Positions 20,461-31,354 of a stretch of DNA of 64,000 bases are shown here, one piece after another (positions within the stretch are counted from its first letter, which is position 1; each line of letters starts with the position of its first letter). This DNA is from Prorocentrum cordatum (Eukaryota; Sar; Dinophyceae; Prorocentrales; Prorocentraceae), in assembly GCA_963575745.1 (NCBI GenBank), contig CAUYUJ010015726.1, positions 799,042 to 863,041 of the forward strand, written 5' to 3'. Position numbers and translations under genes: made by a program. The notes beneath the pieces were generated by a model. It was given only the letters and a program-made list of their open reading frames with translations, was not told where the DNA came from and searched no databases.

Positions 20461-22949
20461 CTATGTCAGTGTCAGGCAACAAGACCCCACCACCTGTGAG
20501 TACTTGGGCAGCAGGCTGGGATGAAATCGGCGGTACCTCTTCATCTTCGATGACGGCCGACTGTCGGGCCTTGCCCCGAGGCCAGGCTGAACGAAACTCT
20601 GCGAGACGTCGGCGGAGGCGCGAGCCTCGAGGGTATGTGGCAACTGACACTCGTAAAGCCTATGATACACTGTGTCTGGCTTGCCGCACTGGCACAAACC
20701 TCCATGATCTGTCGCGTACCCTTTTTCATGGGCATGCGACTCTGTCCAGAGGCAATCACATAGACACGACCGAACTGAATACTTCAGGCGCCGCGTGTAC
20801 TTCTTGGTTCGAAGCGCGCGGCTGACTGGTTCCAGGCTGGCTCTGTGACCTCCGACCCCCAACTGCTCCCCGAACATCCTTTCGTGGCCAGCCTGGAACG
20901 AAACCTCAAACATCCCAAGGAGCAGACTGGGCGTCGCATGGGTGAGGTCTATCTGAACCCCATTGTGGTCTTTCCAAAGGGCGACTGAAACGGCTTGCCA
21001 GCCCGCGCGGGCCAGGCAGAGCAAAACGCGGCCTACAGGCCCTTTTGACTGCACCCAAGAAGCCAGGGCCACACGGCCGCAGTGAAACACAAGAGCCCAG
21101 ATCCACTTGAGCTCTTGGGTGCCTACAAGGGCCTCCTGGGGGAACATGTGGGCCTGCCAGAACATCTTAGCCCACTGTAGGGCTGGGGCCATGGCTTCAC
21201 GGGTCATGGGTTCTCCATGGAGGGCCAATGTAGCCCTAAAACTAGCACCTTTAGTGGTGGGCGACTTAAAGGACAGGGCTTGGCGGCGTAGCGACAGCAG
21301 TTCACGATCATCAACTCCGTTGACTTCAACTCCACACTGCGATCCCAACTTGATTCCTGTCGCGAATATCCGCCCAAATCTCTCATCGGCCTTCCGCATT
21401 GATCTGGGCCTGGCAGACTTCGCAAAACGTTGGCGTGCCTTGCGAGTGCGATTGAGACGCTTCCGGCCCATGAAAGGGTGGGCACGTCGGCGGGCAGCAG
21501 CATAGTCCGTCCCAAGGTACGCAACCGCAGGGCGTACCTTCTGTCGATCCAGTCCTATCTGTGCTGCCACATCTTGACCGAGTTGGGCATAATTTGACAC
21601 TATCGCCACCTTGTCATTGAGGGTGGCCTCCAGTGGCTGGGAAACTCTGAAGAAATTCTGACCTGCCTGAGCGACAGCGCCTAGTACAACATCACGGTCA
21701 GTTCCCGAAGCATGAGCTCCCGTGGCATCGATGTAGCTCATGAAATCAATCGCAGGATTCCGCACCAAAAACTGATCATACTCTGAAAACTGTGAAGGCA
21801 CGCGCTCCTACATCAGCATAGGCGCACCCCGCAGGGAGGCCATACTTGGCGTGGAGCACAGTGGGGCTGTGGTGCAGGCCGAGACGAATGATGCGCGGCC
21901 CCCTCCAGGCATTGCACAGCAGCTTCATCGCAGGCATCGGAATCCCACAGGCAATCATTCTATCACGAAGGGTGTCGAGCGATATGCTCTCGTAGGACTT
22001 GCTGTAGTCCATCAGGAGCAGCACGCTGCAGTGGTCGTCGGCCGCGGCTGCCTCCCCACGGGCAGCCTGGAGCCAAGATAAATCCAGCGTACTCCTGCCA
22101 GCAACCGCCCCCCAGTATCGTCGCTTGAGCGCGTCATGCATAAGGCGAAGACAGTCGCGTCGGCACCTCTGCCACAGGCGATGGGCACCAGCATAGAGAA
22201 TGAGTAGTCGATGGCCTGAGTCAGGCTCCGCCAACATCGGCATGAGAATGAAGACGAAGTTGCCTTGGTAAATGGCCTATGCGCTCGCAGGCCTGGTACA
22301 GCGTGGCCAGCACTTCGAGCGCATGATCAGGTAGAAGCGGGAAATGTCGGGGATGAATGCGGTCCACACTGGTCGCTGTCGTATGTGGGAAAGTCAATGG
22401 AACTTCTCTCAGCTGTGCTGCCGTCGCTCGAGGCAGCGCTAATCTGTCGGGTGTCCATGCAGGCAATGGTGAGTCGGATGCATGCCACAACCGACGGTAT
22501 TTGTCAACTTCAGCTGCTACAACATCATGCGGGTGAGCGGACTTGCCGTTCACATTTGCAACCACTGTCGGACGCGGTGCATCGGGAACACGAGTCGCAC
22601 GGTGGAGGCCACGAACACCATTGGCTGAAGCAGTATCACACCAATCCTGCCACCGCTGCCACGACTCCCGTTGGTCCGCTGTCTGGCTATCATGAACCTG
22701 CTTGGCTAAATCAGCACGCCGCTCGGTGAGCGCAGTAGCTGCTGTCCTGGCCTCGGGCCGCATGGCCTCAACTGCACCATCGCAGGAGGCAGCCTCCACG
22801 CCACGCAGGCCCGCTGGGGCGTTGGCGGAGGCAGCAGTCTCACTTGACCGTGCGCACCCTGGGGCTATGTCACCAGCAAGGTAGGGGGGCAACGACCACC
22901 CCCCGTCGGGGGCCCCTACTTGGTTAGCTGCGCGGGAGAAGGGACCCAT
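20461..22949 (-). pseudogene. LINE-A reverse transcriptase, broken
   Basis: Three frames are needed. Frame one (22949-22260) has the fingers segment TSVDRIHPRHFPLLPD. Frame two (about 22260-21800) has FVFILMPMLAEPDSGHRLL, motif A LLMDYSKSYESIS with its catalytic Asp, and motif B YGLPAGCAYA. Frame three (from about 21800) has motif C, then the thumb and connection, and CQCGKPDTVYHRLYEC, a Cys-Cys-His-Cys cluster seen after the RT in related elements. Motif C reads YIDA (21735-21724) where an active enzyme has Y-x-D-D, so the second catalytic Asp is lost as well. Frame three runs uninterrupted for 446 residues. Confidence 0.88.
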
Positions 22950-23099
22950 CGGACCCCGAAGGGCGGGCCCACCCGTCGGTGGCCTGTCGCGCAGAAGTGA
23001 CGCCTCTCGAGGGTTCGCACGATCAGAGACAGGACGGTCACCACCTGGCTCCTGCTCATGTTGTAAATCATCGAAAGGATCATGCCAACCATCGTCGAA

Positions 23100-24345
23100 A
23101 CTATTGGTCTGTGGCTGGCGCGCGCGCGCGGCTGCAGGGGCGGATCATCGCGGGGGTCCCCAGCAGCCATTGCACAGGCCCTGTCCACCATGACGCGGCC
23201 ATCGCGGACAGCCTTGTCAAGGTCATCGTTGGGGCCTTGACCATGATACTGCTCCGCAAGAATGCACCGAGCTCCGCCTGGAGCGCAGCCGCGGGCGCGC
23301 AGGGGCCCTGGAGCAGCTTAGCGAAGTTGGCCAGGGCCTGGTCTAACCACATCCACCCGTTCGCGATGGCCGTTGGCTCCGAGAGAGGTAAAGGTCGGTG
23401 ATGGTGGTCAACCCAGCGTGGCTTCGGCGGAGCACCCCACATAGCGCTGGCTCTCTCGCTGCTGGTAAGACTGCGGATCTCAACCTCTGCGGTAGCTGCG
23501 AAAGTAGCCCAAGCCTGGGTGAGGAGCCTCCGCGCCACACGTGGGTCATCATCGCGGCAAGCCTCCTCAGCGGCTTGAGCCTGGTGGGCAGCCGCAGCCC
23601 AACATGGCCCAGGCTGGCAGGGACCACAGACACAATGTGTATCCAACTTGACACCCACGGCATAGGTAAGGCACTGCTGGCGTAGTCCCTGGTCCGTCAA
23701 TCCAAGCACAGTCGGCCTATGAGGCCGCTCGGGCCAAGCAGGATCAACCATGACATAGTCAACCAAATCACGCGCCGCCGCATTGACCGCGAAGAAATCA
23801 ATCGCACCGCTCGTGGTGGGCGACATGCACGTAGGTAGTGGGGGAGCGACGATCGTGACTTGAGCCTCCCTCGTAAATCCTGCCTCCTCGACCTGGCGGG
23901 GTGTAGCATTCCAATCTGCAGCAATCACTGCAGGATGACGTAGCGAAGCGAGACGATGACCAACCTGAGCCAACATGCGGGCATTCCGCCCCATGGGTGC
24001 CTTGCCCCACCGCCAGGTACATGACCATGAGGCGCAGGGGCGGCCATCTTGGGAAGTGTGCCACTGTGTGCAACGCACGGTGCGGGTGCACAACCATCTC
24101 AGCTTGGTCAGGTCCGCGGAGGCCGATGCGGGCTCGAGCCAACGCTGCAACGCCCTGCACCGGCGCCGTCGAGCGCGACGGTATACTGGGGGAAAGAAGC
24201 ACATTCCATCCACGCCTGCCAGCCCAGGCAGCAAACTCATCTTTCTGGTCCGCAATGCTCCCGACCTCCTGGGCCACGAAAACGAGGGCGGGGGTCTGCT
24301 GAATCCTCTCCTTCAAAGTACGAAGGCCACGGTTGGCATTGAAGG
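23100..24345 (-). pseudogene. LINE-A APE-type endonuclease, broken
   Basis: Starts with LRIEPFNANRGL and the metal-binding Glu in FVAQEVGS (24268-24266). After a frameshift near 24005-24015 the domain continues with AVIAADWNAT (the family's GDFN-like motif, about 23920-23903), SGAIDFFAVNA and a terminal Pro-His-Arg-Pro motif. In the intact family this domain nicks target DNA to prime reverse transcription. The motifs are in the right order and spacing; only the frame is lost. Confidence 0.83.
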
Positions 24346-24440
24346 GCTCGATACGTAGTGTAGCCCGTGGCTCAGGCGTAGGTGGTTGGCGCACACGTCC
24401 ACGGTGGACGGGGGGACAGGTAACAACAACGGGTTGCGGG

Positions 24441-25570
24441 TCAAGCACGCGACTTCTTTGTCTTGTGAAGGCCTGCAATGAGCTCATTGAACGTAGCCTC
24501 GAGCTGGGCCTGGTCAGCGGAGCTAGCGGTAGAGCAGGCGAGGTCGTAGAAACTCGTGATCTCCTCGGTAGTGAGCTGTCGTTCGGCCAAACGTGGGACA
24601 CCGCGACGTGGAGTCCGATCGTCACAAGCACCAGCAGCTTCAGCAGTGTCCATGGCCGCGCATGGGTCATCTTCATCGTTCGAGTCAGCGACGGGGACGG
24701 CAGCCGCGAACGTCTTGCCAACCTGGGCCTCGAACGAGGGGAACAACGACGCGGCCTGGTCACCCAAGCCTTTGACAAGCTCCTGGGCCTGCGGTGGGAG
24801 CTCTGCCTGATTGAACTTGAAAGGGTGGCCCATCGCCTTCGCGGGGGCCACCGCCTTGGCCGTGGCAGCGAACTCCTCCTCCAGGGTCGCAATATCCACG
24901 GTCTTGGCGGTGATGGCAGCACACTTGTTCTCCAGCGCTGTCTGGATGTGCTGGAGCTGCGACTGCAACTTGCCGCGGTCCTGTGTGAGCTGCTTGAGCA
25001 TATTCTTGGCATTATTGAGTTTATCTTGAGCTCGACGGTGCGCATTGTCAGGAGACTGGCACTTGCCGAGGCGATCGCGGAACTGGGCAGCCTTTTGCGC
25101 ATGCCTGGCCTTCGCAGAGGCGGGGGCATGCGGGTCCTTGGCGAGCTTCTCATGGTAGGCCACCTGTACCTGGAGGTCTTCACCCGAGTCTCCATCGGAC
25201 ACGTCAGTTCCATCATCTGTGCGGCGCTCGGGTTGGACTGGCGGAGCTGCGACTGGAGCTCCGAGACCTGCTTGCGAAGCTGGGGCAACGTGTCCTGAGC
25301 CCACGGTAACACGGAAGCTGGACCCTGGCGCCTGCCAGGAGGTGCGACCGAGCGGCTGGGTGGCTCAGCGCTTGCATGGGCCTTCTTCGCTGCGATGAGG
25401 ACCTCTTGCGGAGCACTCCGTCCACAACGGCATCGGATCCTCGACGCCCAGTGGCGCTCCGCCCCACGCGCGCAGCCCCACAGCGGCGCACGCGGGCCGT
25501 GGAGAACGTCGGGGAGCGGAGGCGCCATGGGAGATCCTGGAGCACGGGGACAGAGTTTGCAGGTGCCCAA
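24441..25570 (-). pseudogene. LINE-A N-terminal zinc-finger and coiled-coil region
   Basis: Near 25480-25397 the frame reads WGCARGAERHWASRIRCRCG, which resembles a RanBP2-type zinc finger (W-x-C-x2-C...C-x2-C) with two Cys displaced or missing. It is followed by the coil LPQLRKQVSELQSQLRQ. At about 25240 the coding frame changes and continues as a 270-residue coiled coil (NAKNMLKQLTQDRGKLQSQL) ending at 24441. This is the usual place of an RNA-binding ORF1-like region in such elements. Whether ORF1 and ORF2 were separate or fused cannot be told. Confidence 0.7.
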
Positions 25571-25683
25571 CTCCTGCAGTCGAGGCGAAGAAGTTCGTAG
25601 TCTAGCCGCGGACTAGCGGCATCCGTTTTGGCCCCAAGGGAACCTGACATCGGAACGCCCTTCGGGCGAGAAGGAGGTTGTGA

Positions 25684-25710
25684 GGGGGGGGGGGGGGGGG
25701 GGGGGGGGGG
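25684..25710. repeat. Poly-G run of 27
   Basis: An uninterrupted run of 27 G sits just beyond the 5' side of LINE-A. Such a run is error-prone in sequencing and its length should be treated as approximate. Confidence 0.85.
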
Positions 25711-25754
25711 ACCAACATCTGACTGAATCGATCAAACTATCGATCTCACTCAAC

Positions 25755-26112
25755 GGGACACCACGGGACACCACGGGCCACCACGGGCCACCACCGGACA
25801 CCGCGGGACACTGCGGGCCACCGCCGGACGGGCCCACGCACGACACGAACGAAACGAAACGATTTCCCGGTTGGGGGCCTCCGTCCCACTGCGATCTCAC
25901 CCCCAACTTCCGATGAACGTTTTCTATATTTACATGCATACGTACACACGTACATACATACAAACATACATACATACATATAAACATACATACATACATA
26001 CACACACATCCATACAGACATACATACATACATGTATGCAGACATACATACACACGTACATGTAAACATTCGTTAATCCACGCATACATACATACATAGA
26101 TTCATGCATGCA
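25755..26112. repeat. 10-bp minisatellite then (ACAT)n microsatellite
   Basis: 25755-25835 holds about eight copies of GGACACCACG/GGCCACCACG. 25925-26112 is an interrupted ACAT/ACAC run. 26204-26226 just after it is a short palindrome (TCGCATGCAGCATGCGA). Confidence 0.9.
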
Positions 26113-26337
26113 TCAATACATATATAAATATGTTAGGGGGATCCTAAGATCTACCTTGTAGCCATTTCAAAAGATACTACGAATCAGCATGGTGTATCAC
26201 TCGTGCGAGAAGTTGTCGCATGCAGCATGCGATGTTTGCTTGTATGCGCGCCAGTTTCTAGTCTGAGTGAGTTGTCATTTCGGATCAAAGGAACGCGTTG
26301 CGCCGACGACGACGACTGCTGCCATTGACAATCGTGC

Positions 26338-26591
26338 GAAGACTACGCGGGCACTTTGATCTTACTTTTTCGGCAGCAGGTGGAGAGCGCAACAGGACAT
26401 ATATTCAGTAGAAACGAGACAGCGCGGCAAAGGAATGACCTAATGCTTCGAGCTCAGCTCAGCAGAAGACTACGCGGGCACTTTGATCTTACTTTTGTCG
26501 GCAGCAGGTGGAGAGCGCAACGGGGCATATTCAGTAGAAGCGAGGCAGTGCGGCAAAGGAATGACCTAATGCTTCGAGCTCAACTCAGCAA
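26338..26591. repeat. 127-bp tandem duplication
   Basis: Two adjacent copies starting GAAGACTACGCGGGCACTTT, at 26338-26465 and 26466-26591, differ at only about ten positions. The second copy runs into the 3' end of the transposase pseudogene, so the duplication may include the edge of that element. Confidence 0.85.
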
Positions 26592-27470
26592 ACATCTCTC
26601 CAGTTTTCGACCACAGATCATGTCCAGTATTCCAGAATAACCACTGGGCAGAACGGACGCGATCATCCCAAGAGCGCTGGTTAATCGCAGGGGACCTGCT
26701 CCCCATTACAGCGCGCACATGGCGCCAGATTCGGTCGATAATCTGCGTGCCACCCTTAGTACAGATGACGCTCCCGTCGGGCATGCGGTGGCGGAATAAT
26801 TGAACGTACTTGGGTCGCGACCACTTGCCATTGACTTTCTTTTTCTTGTGAACCACGAAGTCGTGAATAATCCGTCAATGATTCTCTTCCTGTTGGCCCC
26901 CATCTTGTAGGAACGGGCGCCGTCGGCATGCAAGAACACGCAGCGACCGCGCAACCACTTCGCCGCCTGCGGTCCCCAATCTTTTTTAGTGATTGGCCCA
27001 GGGCCTGGTGATCGCACTTTCGTGGTCTTCGGAGACGCCCTGAACATCACCAACGAAGATGGCGCGCCTCTCTGAACAATCCCACCCCACTGGTGCCACT
27101 TCGCCCGCTTGCAGCGCCCGGCGTCAACAATTTCCTTGCTTAGATCAACCTCGTCTGCTTCCACGTCATGCCACGTCCGATTGTCCCCAGCTCCGAACTT
27201 GATCTTCGGCTCCTGCATTCTCACGAAACGAGAACGAGCAGCGTCCAGACGCGATGCGAAGCGTCTCACGTACTTCTCATCATGATCCCACAATAAATGG
27301 CACTGCGCTGTCGCCAAGCCAACAGTGATCCCCAATAGTAGTTTTGCCTGCGATACCAAAGACTTGTAATCCCTGCCCCACCCCGTAGTAAAAACCATGT
27401 GATTCGCATGTGGCAATATGTGTTTCTGACAGCCCTTGGCGTTGCACCTGTAGCTGAGAGAACCGCCGTC
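26575..27470 (-). pseudogene. IS1595/Merlin-like (ISXO2-like) DDE transposase
   Basis: Minus-strand coding sequence starting in the CNAKGCQK zinc-ribbon half (about 27445). Then come the first catalytic Asp in TWHDVEADEVDLS (about 27160), a GGIVQRG strand, the second Asp in FLHADGARSYK (about 26920) and, after one frameshift at 26862-26876, HDFVVHKKKK, KGGTQIIDRIWRHVR (third acidic or Asn position) and the tail AQWLFWNTGHDLW. This order is that of the ISXO2-like transposase domain (IS1595 and eukaryotic Merlin elements). The 5' end, with the other half of the zinc ribbon, is replaced by the hairpin array at 27472. One indel and a missing N-terminus make it inactive as it stands. Confidence 0.75.
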
Positions 27471-27471
27471 C

Positions 27472-28005
27472 CCAGAGCGTGGTCCCCGAAATTCCAGACC
27501 CCTGTGGGCTGGAAGTCCAAAGACCACGCTCGGGGGGCGTCCTTCTTATCGATTGGATGGTTTGTGCGATACCCTCAGACCGCCAAGATACACGAAGGAA
27601 AGCAGAAGAGCCCCCCAAAAAATGCCCCCCCGAGCGTGGTCTCGAAATTCCAGACCCCTGTGGGCTGGAACTCCAAAGACCACGCTCGGGGGGGCGTCCT
27701 TCTTATCGATTGGATGGTTTGCGCGATACCCTCAGACCGCCAAGATCCACGAAGAAAATCGGAAGAGCCAAAAAAAAAATGCCCCCCCCGAGCGTGGTCC
27801 CCGAAATTCCAGACCCCTGTGGGCTGGAACTCCAAAGACCACGCTCGGGGGGGCGTCCTTCTTATCGATTGGATGGTTTGTGCGATACCCTCAGACCGCC
27901 AAGATACCCGAAGAAAATCGGAAGAGCCAAAAAAATGCCCCCCCGAGCGTGGTCCTCGAAATTCCAGACCCAGTGGGCTGGAACTCCAAAGACCACGCTC
28001 GGGGG
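27472..28005. repeat. 157-bp array, each unit with a 58-bp hairpin
   Basis: Four units, with hairpins at 27475-27531, 27632-27688, 27789-27847 and 27944-28001. Each hairpin reads CGAGCGTGGTC...GACCACGCTCG around a nearly invariant middle (TTCCAGACCCCTGTGGGCTGG). The spacer also repeats (TATCGATTGGATGGTTTG then CGATACCCTCAGACCGCCAA). A fifth, decayed unit follows to about 28130. The first hairpin cuts into the N-terminus of the transposase pseudogene. Confidence 0.9.
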
Positions 28006-28199
28006 GGCATTTGTCTCATCTACTGGAGGGTTTGTGGGATACTCTCACAAGATATCATCAGACAAATGAAAGACAACTACATATGCCCGCCAAGCATGGC
28101 CCTTGAATTTGGAAGCCTTCGTTTTGTATTGTACACCGGGCTGCAATCTCAAAGGCTGTGCTCGGAGACACCTTGGGTTGCGTCATCCTTGTTTTTTTT

Positions 28200-29600
28200 G
28201 AGGGCGCGAATTCTATCAGAAATGCTCCTCCGAATTTTGGTTTCCAACAGCGCGAAAAACCAGAAAAAGCTGAAAAAAACAGAAAAAGTGGAAAAAAAAA
28301 AACAAAAAAAAAACAGCTGGAACCTTGTGTTTTCACAAGGATCACCTGTTTCGGAGCCTCAAAATCAAAGGTTTGACTGTGAAAACATAAGGTGTTCTTT
28401 GATTTTTGCTGGTTTTACTAAGAAAAAACGGTAGTTGGGACAGGTGATCCCTGTGCCTGCACAGGGATCACACTTAGGCCTTACTGCTTTTTCTTAATAC
28501 AACAAATAAAAACCAAAGAAAACCCTGTGCTTTCACAATCAAACCTTTGATTTTGAGGCTCCGAAGCAAGTGATCCCTGTGAAAACACACGTTTCCAGCT
28601 GATTTGTTTTATGTGTTTTAAGTTTTTTGTTTTCCTGGTTTTTCAGCTTTTTCTGGTTTTTCCGCCTTGTTAAAATTGTGGTTTCCAACAAGGCGGAAAC
28701 AACAGAAAATCCGAAAAACCAGAAAAAAAAGCTGCAACAAAATATAAACAAATCAGCTGGAACCATGTGTTTTCACAGGGGTCACCTGTTTCGGACCTCA
28801 AAATCAAAGGTTTGACTGTGAAGACACAAGGTTTTCTTTGATTTTTGCTGGTTTTACTAAGAAAAAGCGGTAGTTGGAACAAGTGACCCCTGTGCCTGCA
28901 CAGGGATCACACTCAGGCCTTACCGCTTTTTCTTAATAAAACTAAAAAATGACAGAAAACCCTGTGTTTTCACAGTCAAACCTTTGATTGTGAGGCTCCG
29001 AAACAAGTGACCCCTGTGAAAACACATGTTTCCAGCTGATTGTTTTATTGTCCTGTTATAAAGAAATGTTTGTTTTAAATGTGTTTTCTGCTTTTTCTGT
29101 TTTTTTTCCGCCTTGTTAGAATTCTGGTTTCAAACAAGGCGGAAAAACCAGAAAAAGCGATGAAAAAACAGAAAAAGCAGAAACCTCAGAAGAAAATCAG
29201 CTGGAAACCTTGTGTGTTCACAGGGATCACTTGTTTCGGAGCCTCAAAATCAAAGGTTTGACAGTGAAAACAAAAGGTTTTCTTTGATTTTTACTGGTTT
29301 ACTAAGAAAAAGCGGTAATTGGGACAGGTGATCCCTGTGCCTGCACAGGGATCACACTCAAGCCTTACCGCTTTTTCTTAATAAAACAAAAAACAAAGAA
29401 AACCATGTGTTTTCACAATCAAACCTTTGATTTTGAGGCTCCGAAACAGGTGATCCCTGTGAAAACACATGGTTCCAACTGAATTGTTTTATGTTGTTTT
29501 CCCGCTGTTTCTTGTTTTTTTCCGCTTTTTCTGGGTTTCCCGCCTTGTTAGAATTCTAGTTTCCGAATCAGCCCGAAACTGGAAAACTCACCACATATCC
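28200..29600. repeat. AT-rich array of nested palindromes, about 445-bp period
   Basis: Three tandem units start near 28310, 28755 and 29200. Each has a left arm (CAGCTGGAACC, then TCAC and GGAGCCTCAAAATCAAAGG), a central palindrome GTGATCCCTGTG-CCTG-CACAGGGATCAC (28442-28471, 28887-28914 and 29328-29355) and a right arm that is the inverse of the left (CCTTTGATTTTGAGGCTCC). Between units lies a second palindrome, CCGCCTTGTT...AACAAGGCGG. The tract is A/T-rich in an otherwise GC-rich window and has no plausible coding frame. Confidence 0.9.
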
Positions 29601-29754
29601 TCAGCCAAAGAGCCAGAGCAAAGGATCACACGAAAGGCAACACATTAGGCAACGGAAGAACTTCAAGGAAAGACAACACAGGAAGCAGCACAAAGGCAGC
29701 AGCAACACCAAGCCGAAGAACTGAAAGGTAGATCTCAGGAGCCCCCCCTACCAT

Positions 29755-30320
29755 ATATATATACATACATGCATGCATGCACACATACATACGTTCACAT
29801 ATACTTACATACATACAAACATACATACATATATACAACCACCTATATATGCATATCGATACACACATACATATAAATACATGCATGCACGCATACGGAC
29901 ATACATACATACATACACACATGCATACATGCATACATTCATACATACATACATGCATGCATACATACATACGCACATACCTACCTACCTACCTACCTAC
30001 CTACCTACATACCAACGTATCTACATACATGCATACATACATGCATGCATGCATGCAATCATACATACGTGCATACATACACACATACACACATACTCAC
30101 ATACACACATGCACATACACATGTATACATACATCCATCGACACATACATACATACATACATACATACATACATACATGCATACATACATATATACAAAC
30201 AAACAAACATACATACACACATGTATATACATACACACATAAACCCAGACATACACATTACTTACATACATACATACATGCATACATACATAAATACATA
30301 TATGTGTATACATACATATC
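29755..30320. repeat. (ACAT)n microsatellite with a (CCTA)n run
   Basis: ACAT/GCAT/ACAC tetranucleotides for about 560 bp; (CCTA)n at 29980-30008. The repeat is open in all frames (HTYIHTYI type) and not coding. Confidence 0.95.
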
Positions 30321-30699
30321 CACCGTCTGCCGATGTCCCCGAACCTGGATGCTCCAGGGACTGGTGTCATGGATAAATCCCTGCCTCGGACAAATGAGGG
30401 GGGAGGGACAAGTTCCCTTTTCGGGCCCTAAAGGGCACCCTTCTGTACCCTAAAGGGCTCCTTTTCGGCAGCCCTCGCTGCCACCCAACTTATCGCCCCC
30501 CCATTACGCGTCCTCCGAGACCTCCGGCTGCTGCCAGCCCTGCTGCAGAACGCCCCACCACGATTTCAGCTTTGAACTCCCAGAACGCACAATGAGCCAA
30601 ACGCATCGTGACACTACTCAAGAGGGTCACGCCATCCTGCCGCCCTCCATGACTCCAAGGAGAAAACACTGCAACTGCGTAAACAGAACCTCTTGGAGA
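30321..30699. other. Intronic sequence, no gene
   Basis: Two CCCTAAAGGG phrases at about 30425-30455 are self-complementary, not telomeric. Nothing else is recognised. Confidence 0.5.
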
Positions 30700-30836
30700 T
30701 CCGTGTGAATTTCTCGGGTCTGCGTCTGGGCCCCCCCTGGCGGCGCCTCCGGCGCCGCCACTGACGCGCTCCGCCTGCCAAGGAGGGGTGTCCACCGCCC
30801 CTGCATGGCATCCACGCGGATCTCGGAAAATGCTGG
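30700..30836. mobile_element. Inverted-repeat element, family C, copy 2
   Basis: Outer arms GTGTGAATTTCTCGGGTCTG and GGCATCCACGCGGATCTCGG correspond to the family C ends at 13789-13921. The inner part (CTGGCGGCGCCTCCGGCGCCGCCA) is again palindromic. More diverged than copies 1 and 4. Confidence 0.55.
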
Positions 30837-31290
30837 CGTATGTGAGCATTCCTCCTCGATCCTCTGACCTCTGGCATTAGGTCGGGCATGCTACTCAAAC
30901 ATAGAAAAAGTCGTCCCCAGACAACTTGTTTTAGAAAACTACTTTTACCAATTCCTCCTGTAGAGGGACGTGCCCGACTTAACTCTGGCATGAGAAGGAT
31001 GGGTCCTGGTGGAAACGGGCCCTGGAACCAGGGGGGTCACTGCGGGACCAGCCCCTCATCCGTGGTCGCTTTGGCCGCCCCGTGGCCCGTGGAGGCCCCG
31101 AAACACGAGGCCACTGCCGCCCGATCTGGCGACAGAGCCTGCCGACTCTGTACTGAAACGGGGCCCGCCGCTCGTCCGCGCGCCTGCGTCCATGTCTGCG
31201 CTTCCTCGGCGAGAAACGGCGAAACGCCTCCAAGCCCCCTCGTCTACAGGCCCAGCCCCCCGCTTGGCCCGTTCTCCTGGGAACTGCGGC

Positions 31291-31354
31291 CGCCGGTCGC
31301 GTCCTTGCAGAAGCAGGCGAACCTGTCGTACTCCTGCGACTCCGCCGTGCCCTC
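31291..31354 (-). CDS. Coiled-coil protein, YDxFxCxCK family, exon 2 of 6 seen
   Basis: A 64-nt exon: 21 codons plus one base. Acceptor CACCAG|GAGGGC; the donor is placed at GGCG|GCCGC (GC type). It encodes EGTAESQEYDRFACFCKDAT and then Gly. Tyr-Asp-Arg-Phe-Ala-Cys-Phe-Cys-Lys is the signature of the family. The trailing single base joins the two leading bases of exon 3 (17338) to make Gly, so the protein reads ...CKDATG-G-SSILERK.... The 'EG' start continues the '...DLEK' end of exon 1, giving the usual 'EKEG' just upstream of the signature. The family is common in dinoflagellates; its function is not known to me. Confidence 0.72.

Larger units (their letters stand above)
19141..25570 (-). 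mobile_element. LINE-A: non-LTR retrotransposon, nearly full-length, inactive
   Basis: About 6.4 kb on the minus strand. In order it carries a zinc-finger/coiled-coil first region, an APE-type endonuclease, a reverse transcriptase, a Cys-His tail, an RNase H domain and a terminal Cys-rich segment. EEP-RT-RNase H order is known for LINEs of the I group and for many dinoflagellate elements. The coding sequence jumps frame at least six times, so no continuous polyprotein remains. A run of 27 G at 25684 lies just outside the 5' side. I could not define exact termini or a target-site duplication. The element lies inside the second intron of the coiled-coil gene and runs in the same direction. Confidence 0.88.

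Noticed and set aside
29773-30453. 226-residue His/Tyr/Ile repeat protein
   Set aside because: Translation of an (ACAT)n microsatellite; the same tract is open in several frames.
30420-30460. Telomere-like CCCTAAA words
   Set aside because: Only two CCCTAAAGGG words, separated and palindromic; no tandem telomeric run.
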